Part shown: piece by piece, positions 1-12,944 of the stretch
Position numbering within the stretch: position 1 is the stretch's first letter
Layout of the letters: each line of letters begins with the position of its first letter
Origin: Bufo bufo
Taxonomy: Eukaryota; Chordata; Amphibia; Anura; Bufonidae
Direction of reading: 5' to 3'
NCBI RefSeq assembly: GCF_905171765.1
Contig: NC_053393.1
Span: 67,363,371-67,427,370, forward strand
Length of the DNA: 64,000 nt
The notes under the pieces: generated by a model
Told to the model about the DNA's origin: nothing
Database searches by the model: none
What the model saw: the letters and a program-made list of their open reading frames with translations, nothing else
Program-made: the position numbers and the translations under genes

Positions 1-2520
1 AGTTGTCAATAAGTGAGGTTCTTGTTAGGTCAACAAGTCAGGAGGATGACCAGAGTGAGGAAGTGGAAGAGGAGGTGGAGGACGATAAAATCACTAACCC
101 AACCTAGGAAGGTGGCAAGCCGAGCGAGGACAGCAGTACAGATGGGGAGGGATCCACAGCACTGCAACAGGCTGGAAGAGGCAGTGGGGTGGCAAAAGGG
201 AGAAGGCGGGCCACACCAAACAGGCCCACAACTGTTCCCCGGAGCACCCCCTTGTGGCAATCTCCCTTGCCAAGGGGTAGGTGTTCCGCAGTCTGGCGCT
301 TTTTTGAGGAAAGTGCGGACGATAAAATAATTGTCATTTGCAACCTGTGCCGTACCAAAAGGAGCAGGGGCGTGAACACTAGCAACCTCATCACCACCAG
401 CATGATCTGCCACATAGCATCAAAGCACCCTAATAGGTGGGCCGAACCCCTGGGTCCACAATCAGTGCCTGCGGGTCACACCACTGCCTCCTATTCCCCT
501 GTGTTATATGCTGACCAATCCCCTGTCCAAGACGCAGGCCCGGATGCCTCCCGCCCTGCACTTGCACCTTCGCAAGCACCATCAGCTAGCACATCCACTT
601 CTGTGTCCCAGAGCAGCGTACAGATGTCCATGCCCCAGGCCTTTGAATGAAAGCGCAAATACCCAGCCACCCACCCACAGGCCATAGCACTAAATGCACA
701 CCTTTCCAAATTGCTGGCCCTTGAAATGTTGCCATTTAGGCTTGTGGACACTGAGGCTTTCCACAGCCTGATGGCGGCAGCCGTCCCTCGTTACTCAGTC
801 CCCAGCCGCCACTATTTTTTCCGGTGTGCCATCCCCGCCTTAGACCAGCATGTGTCCCGTAACATCACCCTTGCCCTGACCAACGCAGTTATTGGAAAGG
901 TCCACTTAACGACTGACACATAAACAAGTGCTTTTGGCCAGGGATGCTACATTTCCCAGACGGCACATTGGATGAACGTTGTGGAGGCCGGGAGCGAGTC
1001 CCTGTACCCTGGGATGGCACAGGTGCTACCAACGCCAAGGATTGCGGGTCCTATTTCCATCAGGATTTCTACCTACATTAGTGTCTGCAACCCCTCCTTC
1101 TCCTCCTCCACCTCCTCCTCCACTTCCACCTCTGAATTCTCATCTTGCAGCACCAGTCAGCCATCAGTCAGTAGCTGGAGGCAGTGTAGCACTGCAGTGG
1201 GGAAGCGGCAACAGGCCGTGCTTAAACTGATCTGCTTAGGTGACAAACAGCACACCACCGCAGAGCTGTGGAAGGGTATTAAGGACCAGACTGAGCTGTG
1301 GCTCTCGCCACTCAATCTACAAACAGGCAGTCTGATGATGGCCGTAACTTGGTGGCGGCTTTGGAGCTTGCCAAGCTCACACACATACCATGCCTAGCCC
1401 ACGTGTTCAACTTAGTGGTTCAGAGGTTTCTCGAAACCTACCCCAATTTGCCTCAGCTACTGGTGAAGGTGCGCCGCGTGTGTGCCCATTTCTGAAACTC
1501 ATCTACAGCTGTTGCCGGTCTGACAACGCTGCAGCAGCGCTTGCAATTGCCAGCTCACCGACTGTTGTACGACGTGAGCACGTTGGCTAGTCTTTGTGAC
1601 CAGCAGAGGGCAGTAGTGGAATACCAGCTGCAACATGGTCGTCGCCTTTCCAGTAAGCTTCCGCTCTTCACAAGCGACGAGTGGGCATGAATGTCTGACC
1701 TCTGTGAGGTTTTAAGAAACTTTGAGGAATCAACACAGATGGTGAGCGGCGATGCAGCTAGTATCAGCGTGACCATCCCACTTCTGTGTCTACTGAAACG
1801 CTCGCTGCTTACAATAAAGGCGGACGCTTTGCATGTGGAAGAGGTGGAAATGGGGGAAGACATTACACAGGGTGATAGCCAGACCACCCTCGGTTCGTCT
1901 TCTCAGCGCAAATTGGATGATGATGAGAAGTAGGAGACGGTTGCCTCCGCTACAGAGGGTAGTACCCATAGTAGGTTTATTCCATCTGTTCAGAGTAGAT
2001 AGGTAGAAGAGGAGGAAGAGGATGAGGAGATTGAGAGTCATCCTACTGATGAGCACAGCGAAGTCTTGTCTGTTGGGACTCTGGCACACATGGCTAACTT
2101 TATGTTATGCTGCCTTTCCGATGATCCTCGCGTTATACACATTTTGGCCAACACTGATTACTGGTTGTTCACTCTTCTCGACCCCCGCTACAAAGAGAAC
2201 TTCTCATCTCTCATTCCTGTGGTGGAGAGGACAAGCAAAATGGTGCAATACCAGAAGATCCTTGTGAAAAAATTGCAGATAAAACACCCAGGAAAGAAGC
2301 AAAGCTCCAGCACCAACAAAGGCTGGAATACAACTGACCCCAGCCTGGAAGCCACAGGCGATAAAACCCAAGTGGCCACACCCAGCCAGGAAGTCAACCC
2401 CTCCAGCACCAGACAGGGGATGAACCAGGAGAAGGGGAGCAAAGCCCATACATCCTGCGGCGACAACAACACGTTGCCCTTCGCAACCAGCATGTACTGC
2501 GCACAACAAAGACCGTGACA
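1..2520 (+). pseudogene. Decayed hAT/ZBED-type transposase
   Basis: This is the relic of a hAT superfamily transposase, the enzyme that cuts and pastes hAT DNA transposons. In the frame opening at 189, a BED zinc finger is visible at about 290-425 (WRFF, then CNLC, then H-x4-H). The same frame continues past a stop at 648-650 into 711-923, which ends in the hAT motif LTTDT followed by a stop. Further pieces are an HIPCLAHV block near 1380-1430 and the C-terminal LLDPRYKENF block at about 2170-2205. The pieces lie in several frames with many stops, so the gene is dead. The left end may lie outside the window, and no terminal inverted repeats or 8-bp duplication could be assigned. A domesticated ZBED gene is unlikely because of the breaks. 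Confidence 0.8.
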
Positions 2521-3936
2521 CTTTATGAGTGTAGGAGTCCCACTACCTGAACAATTGTACCACAATGTGAATGAGGCCCTTCTTTATATGATATACAGGT
2601 TGTATCGGAGTGCCTCTTCCTTGTAATTTTTGGCAGCACTTGCACTTTATATACAAGTAAATATACAGGAAAGAACGTTTCCTAATAATTTTTCCTCTAA
2701 AATCAATTTCATCTTTGGTTTTGTGCGTATTATTGTCAGTCTGTAAAAGTGACGTACTAATCGGACAACATCGTTCCCAGCAGCGACCTGGGAGTCCAAG
2801 ATGCATCCAGACATCCTCCCCATGCTGTTCTCGAACCATTTCAGTGGTGTTTCCATCAATTTCTGACCTTTTCCTATGAACCAGACACCCTCCCCTTTTT
2901 AGAGCAGGGGGTGCCTGGTTTAATGCTCTGGTTCTCCCATTGACTTCCATTGTGCTCGGGTGCTCTGTAGACTAAAACAAACAATAATCATTTTGCTGAG
3001 GTATATAATAGCTTAGAATAGCGCTTCTTGTATGCTAATATAGAACACACTTGTATGTGTGTGTTCCATGATTCCGACTATTCCTCAGTCATCACAATGG
3101 GAACTTGTCGCTGGACCGGCATATGTTTATTATATCAGGTGGTAGTTCACCTTTACTAAGACAGCTGTGAACTCGTCTTTCCTGCCTACATCAGTGGTAC
3201 CATGCTGCTTAACAAAACAACCAACAGCCCGAAATATCCTAAAATATTCCATTTATTACCGAGCATCGCAGATTATATATTATCCAATTCCAAATGATAT
3301 TTTCTTTTCAACGGCCATTTTCACAATGTTTATAGCAGACAAACACAATGGCTGGACTCCTACAAAAGGCCATTCATGATTTCTCTCTTTCTACTGTCGT
3401 AAAATATGTGCTCCCATGCAGATGTGAAATTTTAGGCCCAGGAAATACGCACATAGACGTAGATAGCAAGTATCTGTTAGTGAGAACCTTATAGATTTAA
3501 GGCTTATAGGTTTTACATTGGTAAACTCTTATGTTTGTGATAAAATATGGTACCAAGAGGGATTATAATATCAAAATGTGCATGTATGAATTGCACAGTA
3601 TGACTAACGTGTAACTCTACCTTTTTGCTTTCAGGTTCAATACTCTGTGCTGATGAATATCTTATTATATTCTTATAGTGGTCGGAGCTTTGCTTTTCTG
3701 ATATAGAGCTTGAAATCCTCTGCTTACAGAACTGCTTACTGCATACTTTGAGATTATTGAGTTCAATTTTCAGTATACAGTAAACTTACAGAGCTCCCTC
3801 TAGTGGCAGCAGCAGAATTTAATAATGTTTTAGCAGAGGATTTGTGGCTCTGTCACCACTATAAAGATGTTTTAAGAAATGAATTAGCACAAAATTGATG
3901 GTCTAAGCTATCAGGAGCAGGGCAATGGTTGCCATT
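2521..3936. other. No recognisable gene
   Basis: Non-coding stretch. The first few hundred bases probably belong to the 3' part of the hAT relic. A short segment at 3785-3810 resembles the CCCTCTAGTGG core seen at the ends of many vertebrate repeats, but no boundaries could be drawn. Nothing else was recognised. Confidence 0.4.
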
Positions 3937-4006
3937 TAAGAAGAAAAGAGGATCCAGCTCACCTTCTTTGCAAATGATCAGCCGTCGGGCTCCTCCTGTG
4001 CACGGA
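3937..4006 (+). repeat. PLE leader repeat, left copy
   Basis: First copy of a direct repeat of about 65 bp that is also found at 6915-6981. It begins exactly after the left 13-bp target duplication, so it marks the 5' terminus of the Penelope-like insertion. Confidence 0.75.
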
Positions 4007-4774
4007 TTATAAGGCGAGACCTTGTATGTAGCATATACCAGAAGAAAAAGAAATATCCAGCACTTTCAATGTCTTTTTGTTACATCGATATTATAATCAA
4101 AGTGATACTTTGCATATGATTTCTCTATTGTTACTATCCACATGAGATACAATGTTGGAACAAAAGACTGATACCCTGTGATCACTAGCCCCAAGATCGA
4201 TACTGGTGCACATTTGGGAATATATGAACTTTATTGCACTTCATACAGGAAGACTCATAGACTCCATTCAAAGGCCTTTTTTGCTCATCACATGTATTAC
4301 TGCAAAAAGGTGTTTTTTACAACATAAAATCTACCAGGCTGCGTGAATACCGCAATTATTCGGACTCTCTATCCTCAGAGTCCGCTTGATATACTTTTTA
4401 TATTGTGTTGATATTCTGGATTTTACCCCGTATTTTATTCCAGTTAGAACAAAATAATTTTTTATTAGAATTTTTATTCCAGTTAGGAGGAAGCAATTTT
4501 CCATTCCTTAATTCTCATTTATTATTCCTTTTTATTTTATTTATTTTATATTTTATATATTTGATATAGTATGTCCTTTGGAAATACCTTGCTCTGATAG
4601 GGTTTTTTCCATTCAGCATCTACATATTTATTATTGTGTTACTGCCTATATTAAAATTCCATTGATAAACTTGACATATATGTGATTCCATCTATCAGAG
4701 TGCCCATCCACTTTCATAAATTTCTTTTACTTGGTGAGTAGGGTGTAACACTAGTTTGGAGCACCTACACATCA

Positions 4775-6850
4775 TCAGTGAGAAGGTGAGCCGTCCTTTA
4801 CACCCTGTCCCATTGAAACTCCTCTGGTTTGCAAGTAGTATTTGTCGTCAAAGGAAAAATAATTGTGTGTTAATAAAAATTCTGTGACACACAATATATA
4901 ATTAATAGCTTCTTCGCTATGACGACTATACCGATGCAAATGATATTCCAGAGAGAGTAGGGCAATAGAATGTGGTATTGAAGGATAGAGGGATATCACA
5001 TCTAGCGACAACCAGGTATATCTGGTGTCCCATTCTTTATTGAAAAAACTTCTTAAAACCTCCCCTGTATCCCTGAGATAACTTGGAACCCTCATGACCA
5101 GTGGCTGTAATATGGAGTCCAACCACTCCCCCAACCTCTCAGTGAGGGAGCCGATCCCCGAGACAATGGGGCGCAGTGGTGGTGGGTCCAGCCCTTTATG
5201 GATTTTGGGCAAAGCATGCAATATTGGTGTGACCGGTGACCCAACCGACAGGTAGGAAAACTCCTGGTGTGCAAAGATGCCTAGGACTTTCCTTTTCTCA
5301 ATGATTGCGGTATATGATCGCGTATAATCACTGAGTGGATTTCCTTTTAGTGCACTATAGGTTGAGTCTTCAGACAACACCTCCAACATTTGCATCTTGT
5401 ATGAGGACTTCTCCAACACCACCACTGCGCCTCCCTTGTCGGCCATCTTGATTATAATGTCATCCCTGTCCTGAAGCTCCATCAAAGCATTTTGATGTTT
5501 TTTGGACAAATTATGGTGTCCCTGCACGTTTTGTAAATCCCTACTAAGTGATAAAAGTTGCCTCCCCACTGTGTCCTGGAATACATCCATACAGGTTCTG
5601 CGGGAATATATGGGATACAAATGTGTATTGCGGACCTTGAAAAATCCATCTTCTGCAAACACATTGACATCCTCTGATTCTGACTGTAAATCTTTCAACA
5701 ATACCACCGATAATTGTTCAGAAAAATTCTTATTGACATAATCATTGACAATATCCAGTCACGGTGAGCGATCTTTTCTCCTCTCCATCAAAATGTTTTT
5801 TAACTGTAATATCTCTAATGAACTTATTAATATTTAACAAAGTGGAGAAAAGATCGAAATTCTGTGTGGGGGAAAAATTCGAACCCAATTGTAACACTTC
5901 TATTTGGTCAATGGTGAGAACAACTGAAGACAAATTGACAACATCATGCTCTGCGTTATGTCCATAATCTATTTGCGGTACTGGGTCAACATTTTGTGTG
6001 GTTTTCCTATGTTTTCGGCCTCCTCCTCGTCTGGATAGTTTTTTGCTGTTTTTTTACCACCTTTGTTGTTTTTTTGTTTTTTATAATACGAAAGTCTGGC
6101 CACCGGTGTTTCCGTTAATTCCCCTTGGGAAGATTTAAGTGGGTCAGTCTCTTGAGACTCCATAGAAACATTTAATAATTCTGAGCCTGACGAGTTGAAA
6201 CTGACTGTAGGGGCCCTTGTTCGGTCTTTACTTTTTTTTTCTTTAGTATTGACTTGGGTGTATCATGTATAGTGTCCCTTCTGCCCCACTCATAGACTTG
6301 ATTATTTTTGTAGTCAAACAGATCTCTTTGAAACTTTTTGTGTTTAATGTCCATAATTTCATCCTCCATTAATTTTGCTCTGGAGGTTACAAAAAGAATC
6401 CAGGGTTTCATATTGTTTTAGATCCTCTTTGATTAACATGATGGATTCCTGTGTAGCTGTCAATTTGACTTCCTCGTGTTGTATTATTAGAGACATTCAT
6501 TTGATTGAACAGTCTGAAAGTGTATTGTTCCAGCTCTCCACAAACTGATCAGAGAAGACTGTGGTTGGAATTTTCTTGAGTCTTAAACCACGTGGTATCA
6601 TTTTTTTCTCCAAATAGTTTGTTAGTGTTGTATAATCCCACCAGACGCGAATTTCCTGGCTTAACAGTTTTTCCAATACTTGCATTTTAGCATCCAGGTT
6701 AAAAGTGTTTTGTAATGAAACATCTTTTTCAGAAAACACTTTTTGCGCCTTGATCTTGCGATCCTGAGAGGATGCAAACGCCATGTGTGTACAGACCGCG
6801 TGTGTAAAACCGCTAATGTGGTTCTGTTGTGAACCAGCGCTGTATTTACC
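4775..6850 (-). pseudogene. Penelope-like RT ORF, truncated
   Basis: Reverse transcriptase of a Penelope-like retroelement. The piece 5707-4775 contains the family signatures in order: IIKMADKGGAVVVLE, LPKIHKG, RPIVSGIGSLTE, YLRDTGEVL and SLDVISLYPSIPHS, ending just after the SMGQG block. The frame then runs off, so the catalytic YxDD motif, the thumb and the GIY-YIG endonuclease are missing from this strand. The N-terminal portion lies upstream in other frames: 6784-6497 with EIRVWWDYTTLTNYLEKK, 6411-6172 and 6163-5969 with lysine-rich sequence. Several frameshifts and stops make it a pseudogene. It is inverted relative to the flanking leader copies and the plus-strand endonuclease tail. Confidence 0.82.
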
Positions 6851-6914
6851 ACCGTATGAAGTGGCTAGGAGGTAACATAAGGCAGGGAGTCTCGGATTAA
6901 ACTTGTATCAAGTA

Positions 6915-6981
6915 AGAAGAAAAGAGGATCCAGCTCACCTGCTTTGCAAATGATCAGCCGTCGGGCTCCTCCTGTGCACGA
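6915..6981 (+). repeat. PLE leader repeat, right copy
   Basis: Second copy of the leader found at 3937-4006, in the same orientation and nearly identical. It is followed directly by plus-strand PLE 3' sequence. Confidence 0.75.
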
Positions 6982-7003
6982 ATCCTTCCTATACTAACAT
7001 ATC

Positions 7004-7207
7004 AGGGGCTGCTAGACACTTCATAAGTAAACATAATAGAAACACCAGTTTTTTCAAAGCATATGGAATAGAAAAAATTCTCCCTTTGTCCAGAGGTGGT
7101 GATTTAAAACATAAATTACTGTTGAGGGAGGCCTTTTGGATTTTCAAATTGAACACAAGTTTTCCTAAAGGATTAAATTCTAGAAAGGAAATGCTTCATT
7201 TGTATTA
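7004..7207 (+). pseudogene. PLE GIY-YIG endonuclease C-terminal fragment
   Basis: Read on the plus strand, this stretch encodes the distal part of the Penelope-type GIY-YIG endonuclease. The GIEKI block is followed by RGGD, then REAFWIFKLNT and PKGLN, ending in a stop at about 7205. These blocks are characteristic of PLE C-termini. The catalytic GIY...YIG half is absent. It has the opposite strand to the RT ORF at 4775-6850 within the same insertion. Confidence 0.65.
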
Positions 7208-7866
7208 GTGTTATAATGTTGCCCTCTCCACTGTTTTCCCCTTTCTAATCAGCACCTTGTATATGCAACTATATGTCACTGTTCACATTGAAGAGCAGGG
7301 TCGGTTGCGGTTTGAGTTTGACTTTCTGTCTTAACACAGTACTGGTTGACCACAGTTCACATTGACATATGCAAGTCAATGCGGTTTTCAGTATTTGCTT
7401 GGAATCTAAGCAGCAATCTGTTGTTTCTCTGCTTCTTGACGGACAGTCTGTCTATTGTTAAGACAGATTAGTGGTGCGTCTAGTCTAGCCCTAGTGTGAA
7501 CTTGCTTTTATATTTTCTGTAGTGTTTTTCTTTTTGCATTTGTTGTGTTTAATGAATAAAGATTGAATATATTATTGCAACAGAATCTATTCAGGCAGTC
7601 ATGGGCGTCTTCCTCTGCAATGTAATTACAACACCTGCCCCTACTCTCCACCCCTGGGGTATAAAGCCATTCTCTGCTGAGGAGACCCCCATGAAGTCAT
7701 GAATAAAAACTGCTAAGTTTGAAACGCGTCGACTGACACAAAACCGCGTGTTTTTACCGCATGTGATGTGAACGGCTGTAATATTTGTATCCACCGGAAT
7801 AAAGAAGTTACAGCTTGAAATCAACATTGAAAGGGTTGGATTTTTATTTTTCTAATGGTTGCCATT

Positions 7867-8542
7867 AACAGCAGAGATTAGAGGAACGGCTAATCACTGC
7901 ATTGAAATGGAGAGAGAGGGAGGGTGACTCCACTACTTTGATCAAACAGAATGTCTTTAGTGTGATCAGATTACATATCTTGTATGGGCAGACACAGGAT
8001 ACTGTACTGTCATATAGCTAGATGTCAGTACATCTGTATTATTAAAAAACATTTTTTTTTTGGGGGGGAGGGTACTATCTCTACTTGGAAACACGAAGAG
8101 ACTTATAGGCCATACACGTTCCTCTGGAATTCTGGTAAAAAAGAGATGCAAATGAGCTTGTTAAGAGCTCATTTGCATCCCTTTCTTTCCATTATTGTTT
8201 AAAAAATACAACAAAAATCCTACTATGGGATTAGAATAAAAAGTAAAATGAGTTTAAAAAGAGGTCTCCGTGACATTTCCTCATCCTTACATTGGGTGGT
8301 TTGTGGGTGGGCTATTGTTTTTTTTTTTTTTTGTTATTGTTTTGATGTAAAAAAAAAAAAGTTAAAATAGTAAAAGGGTAAAAAAAAAACACAAACACTT
8401 TTTTTGCAATAAATAAATTTACAAATCCCAAAGCATAAATTCTTAAGCATTATTCTACTATTGTGTTAGCAAACATTTTTTTTTCCTTTTCATGCAATTT
8501 AAAATGAGAACGAACATTCCTACAGATGCTCTTTCCCGATAA
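7867..8542. repeat. Dispersed repeat, small hairpin and low-complexity DNA
   Basis: No gene. The segment 8074-8170 is homologous to 13138-13262: both carry GTACTATCTCT, CCTCTGGAATTCTGG and GATGCAAATGAGCT. The complementary sequence AGCTCATTTGCAT follows at 8166-8178, forming a short hairpin with GATGCAAATGAGCT at 8145-8158. T- and A-rich runs occupy 8318-8410. Confidence 0.55.
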
Positions 8543-8547
8543 TCTGC

Positions 8548-9077
8548 TGTCACGGGTGGTGTTGCAGAAAGCTGGAACTTATAAATAAACATCCGACTGG
8601 CTTGATCCAAAACTAAGGAGCATATGGGTGAGCCCTATAAAACCCCTAGAGCTCTCCCTGACTGCTATGCCCATGCAAAGGTCTTTATGGTAGACGATTG
8701 CATGCCCACGTACCTAATACTGTGTGACACCTGAAAACCCTATAATAGTGAGGGGACACGACCACCGGCTCCCTGCACTTAATACGGATGGAGTCAAGGT
8801 CACCTAGAATCAAGCCAGCAAGGAAACACAAATAAAGGAAAAAGACTTATCTGAGGAATCAGCAGTAGCAGCCTCCAGCAGTGAACAACTCATCCAGGAA
8901 GTAGTATAAACCGCAAAGTGAGGCAGTATGGGAGGGAATATAAAGGGAGACATTTAGTGTAAATAGGTGACAGTTGCAGAAGGAAAGGAGATGACAAAGT
9001 GAAACCAAAATGAAGAACGTCATGCAAGAGGTAGAGAAGAATGTCTAACAGACCTTCTCACAGAACTGGCGGTGACA
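8548..9077 (-). repeat. Gypsy 3' LTR
   Basis: 530-bp LTR at the downstream end of the minus-strand element. It carries the same TG...CA termini as the copy at 12438-12944. It contains a short GGCAGTATGGGAGGGAATATAAAG stretch near 8921-8945 that is missing or rearranged in the other LTR, as seen by direct comparison. Confidence 0.92.
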
Positions 9078-12000
9078 CCTCTACGGGTGAACTCCGGACA
9101 CTCAGAGCCCACCTTCTCAGGATGAGACCTATAGAAAGCCCTGTAGAGACGAGTGGCCTTAATGTCCGCCACTGGGACCCACATCCTCTCCTCAGGACCA
9201 TAACCCTCCCAATGAACGAGGTACTGATGAGAACCGCGGATAATGCGAGAATCCCCAATCCTAGAGACCTGAAATTCAAGATTACCATCAACAACAATCG
9301 GAGGAGGAGGAGACAAAGAGGAGGGTACAGTGGGTTGGACATAAGGTTTTAATAGGGACCTGTGAAAAACATTATGGATCTTCCAAGTCTGAGGAAGATC
9401 AAGACGGAAGGCAACGGGATTGATGACGGACAAGATCTTGTAAGGCCCAATAAACTTAGGACCCAACTTCCAGGAGGGAACCTTCAGTTTGATATTCTTT
9501 GTAGACAACCACACCAGATCACCCACATTCTTGTCCGGACCAGGCACACGTCTCTTATCCGCCACACGCTTATATCTCTCACTCATCCTCTTCAGATTAC
9601 CCTGAATCTTTTGCCAAATAAATGACAAAGACGAGGAAAATCTCTCCTCATCAGGTAAACCAGAAGACCCCTCTCCAGAGAATGTCCCAAACTGCGGATG
9701 AAACCCATATGCACCAAAAAATGGTGACTTATCAGAGGACTCAGCAAGGGACAAAAAAGAACACCATCCTCCTGATTCTCCACCACAAAACAGCGCAGAT
9801 ATGTCTCCAGATTCTGATTGACGAGTTCAGTCTGACCATTCGACTGCGGGTGAAAAGCAGAAGAGAACAACAACCAAACCCCCAAGCGAGAAAAGAAGGC
9901 CTTCCAGAATCTGGAAACAAATTGCGTGCCCCTATCAGAAACGATGTCTGAAGGAATGCCATGCAATTTAACAATGTGATCAACAAACGCTTGCGCCAGC
10001 GTCTTAGCATTGGGTAACCCAGGAAAGGGAATGAAATGCGCCATTTTGCTAAAGTTCCCCCCTCCCAGAAAACAACGTGACAGGGCATCCGCCCTTCAAA
10101 TTTTTAACCCCAGGGCGGAAGGTAACAACAAAATTAAACCTAGAAAAGAACAAAGACCATCTGGCCTGTCTCAGGTTCAGACGCTTGGCCGATTCCAAGT
10201 AGGCCAGATTCTTATGGTCTGTAAACACGGTAATAGGGTGTCTGGCTCCCTCTAACCAATGGCGCCATTCCTCAAAAGCTAATTTGATGGCCAACAACTC
10301 CCTATCTCCCACATCATAATTTCTCTCTGCAGAGGATAGTTTCCTTGAGAAAAGGGCACACGGTCGCCATTTGGCAGGAGAGGGACCCTGAGATAAGACC
10401 GCACCCACACCCACCTCAGAAGCATCTACTTCAACAATAAACAGGTAGAGAGACATCAGGTTGTACCAAAATGGGAGCGGAAGCAAAACTCTCTTTGATA
10501 CTAGAAAAGGCTTTAAGCGCATCTACCGACCACGAAGAAAAATCTACCCCCTTTTTAGTCATATCAGTGAGTGGCTTAACAACAGAGGAATAATTCAAAA
10601 TGAACTTTCTGTAATAATTGGCAAAACCCCAAAACCGCATCAGCGCCTTCTGATTCTCAGGAAGCTCCCAATCAAGCACAGCGCTGACCTTCTCAGGGTC
10701 CATGCTGAAAACCAGAAGCGGAGAGAAGAAAACCAAGAAATTGAATCTCCGGAACCGCAAACACAAATTTTTCCAGTTTAGCGTACAATTTATTCTCCCG
10801 CAGAATCAGCAAGACCTGACGTAGGTGGTCTCGATGAGTCTTGAAATCAGGAGAAAAAATCAAAATGTCATCTAGATACACTAGTACAAATTTCCCCATT
10901 AAATGATAAAAAATCCTGTTGACAAAATGTTGGAAGACGGCCGGAGCATTCATCAAACCAAAGGGCATAACCAAATTCTCGAAATGACCCTCAGGGGTAT
11001 TGAAGGCCGTGTTCCATTCGTCTCCTTCTCTGACCCTGACCAGGTTGTATGCCCCTCTTAGGTCTAATTTGCAAAAGACTTTAGCCCCCACAACCTGGTT
11101 AAACAGGTCCGGGATCAGAGGAAGTGGATAAGGGTCACGAATAGTGATACTGTTCAGCTCCCTGAAATCCAGACAAGGTCTTAAAGAACCATCTTTTTTC
11201 TTAACAAAAAAAAAACCAGCAGCAACAGGTGACTTCGAGGGTCGGATGTGTCCCTTTCTCAGGCTCTCAGAGATATAAGTACACATAGCGACTCTTTCAG
11301 GTTGGGAGAGATTGTATAAACGTGATTTTGGCAGCTTGGCGCCTGGGATGAGATTAATAGGGCAGTCGTACTCCCGGGGAGGGGGCAACTCCTGGACACC
11401 ACTCTCGGAAAACACATCCGAAAATTCAGAGAGAAAAGATGGCACAGTCTTGGTAGAAACCTCTGAAAGAGACGCTGTGAGGCAATTCTCTCTGCAAAAC
11501 TCACTCCAACCATTTATTTGCCTTGCTTGCCAATCAATGGTGGGGTTATGTTTAGTGAGCCAGGGTAGCCCCAACACTAGAGGAGTAGGTAATCCGCTTA
11601 AGACGAAACATGACATATCCTCAACATGAGCGTCACCCACAGTCAAACGGATATTGTGAACTATGCCCCCACAACAGAAACAAACCCTCCTCTGAGAGCT
11701 GAATCCTCTACTATCAGAGGCAAGCAAACCCAGCTGCATGGCCTCCTCCTCAGAGGGGATTGAGAGAGACTGAGACCCCTGCGCACTGAATGAGACAGCC
11801 CCACTGTCCTTGGACTGAATATGACAGGAAGGAGTAGTCTTCTCTCTCTCTCTCTAAGACGCCTGTCAATACGAACACCTAGAGACATGGCAGATTCTAA
11901 CGAGGCTGGTCTCTCATGAAAGGCAAATGCATCTTTCAATCTTTCCGAAAGACCATATTGAACAATATATCTCTGCGGACTGTTTACCCTGGCATAAAAG

Positions 12001-12410
12001 ACGCAGTTTAGATTCAGCCAGAGCAATACTATCCGGGTCATCATATATCTGCCCCAGGGCTACAAAAAATTCATCCACCGATCGGAGGGGCCGTGCCCCC
12101 ACCGGCATCGAAAAGGCCCAAGACTGAGCGTTATCCCTGAGCAGCGAGATGATGATCCCCACCCTCTGCTCCTCATCACCAGAGGAATGGGGAAGTAGGC
12201 GAAAAAATTGAGTTTGCTAGCCTTTCTAAAGCGAACAAAATTCTCACTACCCCCGGAGAACGTATCCGGAAGCGAGATCTTAGGCTCGGAACAAACTCCA
12301 TGAACGCCAGCAGAACCGGTCACCTGAAACTGAGACACAGTTTTACGGAGATCTGCTACCTCCAGCGAAAGACCTTGCATGCGGTCAATCAAGGCTGAAA
12401 CCGGATCCAT
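9020..12410 (-). pseudogene. Gypsy gag-pol with chromodomain, broken
   Basis: Coding remains of the Gypsy element. Gag starts with the ATG at 12410 and passes through frames at 12410-12060, 12162-11914 and 12044-11661. A zinc-knuckle start (CFCCGG, about 11680) runs straight into the distal protease block (VLGLPWL), so the protease active-site region is lost. RT (11739-10693) has YLDDILIF near 10870. RNase H (10522-10049) has TDHKNLAYL. The integrase core (10044-9592) has SDRGTQF, but its HHCC finger and first aspartate are missing. The last piece (9754-9020) ends in a chromodomain (YLVHWEGYGPEERMW). At least four frame changes are needed, so it is a pseudogene. Confidence 0.9.
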
Positions 12411-12437
12411 GCTTAAGACGGTTATGGTGGTTTATAA

Positions 12438-12944
12438 TGTCACGGGTGGTGTTGCAGAAAGCTGGAACTTATAAATAAACATCCGACTGGCTTGATCCCA
12501 AACTAAGGAGCATATGGGTGAGCCCTATAAACCCCTAGAGCTCTCCCTGACTGCTATGCCCATGCAAAGGTCTTTATGGTAGACGATTGCATGCCCACGT
12601 ACCTAATACTGTGTGACACCTAAAAACCCTACAATAGTGAGGGGACACGACCACCGGCTCCCTGCACTTAATGCGGACGGAGTCAGGGTCACCTAGAATC
12701 AAGCCAGCAAGTAAACACAAATAAAGGAAAAAGACTTATCTGAGGAATCAGCAGTAGCAGCCTCCAGCAGTGAGCAACTCATCCAGGAAGTAGTATAAAC
12801 TGCAAAGTGAGGGAGACAATTAGTGTAAATAGGTGACAGCTGGGAGAAGGAAAGGAGATGACAAAGTGAAACCAAAACAAAGAACGTCATGCAAGAGGTA
12901 GAGAAGAACGTCTAACAGACCTTCTCACAGAACTGGCGGTGACA
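12438..12944 (-). repeat. Gypsy 5' LTR
   Basis: 507-bp LTR at the upstream (high-coordinate) end of the minus-strand Gypsy element, with TGTCACGGG...GGTGACA termini. The gag ATG lies only 27 bp inside it, so the primer-binding site must be immediately adjacent. No standard tRNA match was recognised there. Confidence 0.92.

Larger units (their letters stand above)
3937..7853. mobile_element. Penelope-like element with internal inversion
   Basis: The insertion is flanked by the 13-bp direct repeat AATGGTTGCCATT (3924-3936 and 7854-7866), a length typical of Penelope-like target duplications. A leader of about 65 bp starting TAAGAAGAAAAGAGGATCC occurs at the very left end (3937-4006) and again at 6915-6981 in the same orientation. 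Between these two copies lies RT coding sequence on the minus strand. To the right of the second copy, the plus strand carries a GIY-YIG endonuclease C-terminal remnant and a 3' UTR containing GAAACGCGTCG, a motif common in amphibian PLE tails. The element therefore looks like a plus-strand PLE whose coding middle is inverted and truncated. The boundaries are well supported; the inversion mechanism is inferred. Confidence 0.7.
8548..12944 (-). mobile_element. Gypsy (chromovirus-type) LTR retrotransposon
   Basis: A complete LTR element on the minus strand, bounded by two LTRs that begin TGTCACGGGTGG and end GGCGGTGACA, and flanked by the perfect 5-bp target duplication TCTGC (8543-8547 and 12945-12949). 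In transcription order it holds gag, protease, RT, RNase H, integrase and a C-terminal chromodomain, which places it among vertebrate chromoviruses. It is non-functional: reading frames shift several times, and about half a kilobase between RNase H and the integrase core is missing. The intact duplication shows that the two ends are the original insertion ends. Confidence 0.93.

Noticed and set aside
189..923. Functional domesticated ZBED gene
   Set aside because: In-frame stops at 648-650 and after LTTDT, plus later frame changes, show a dead transposase.
5092..5741. Plus- and alternative-frame ORFs over the Penelope RT
   Set aside because: They overlap the clear minus-strand RT frame and have no motifs.
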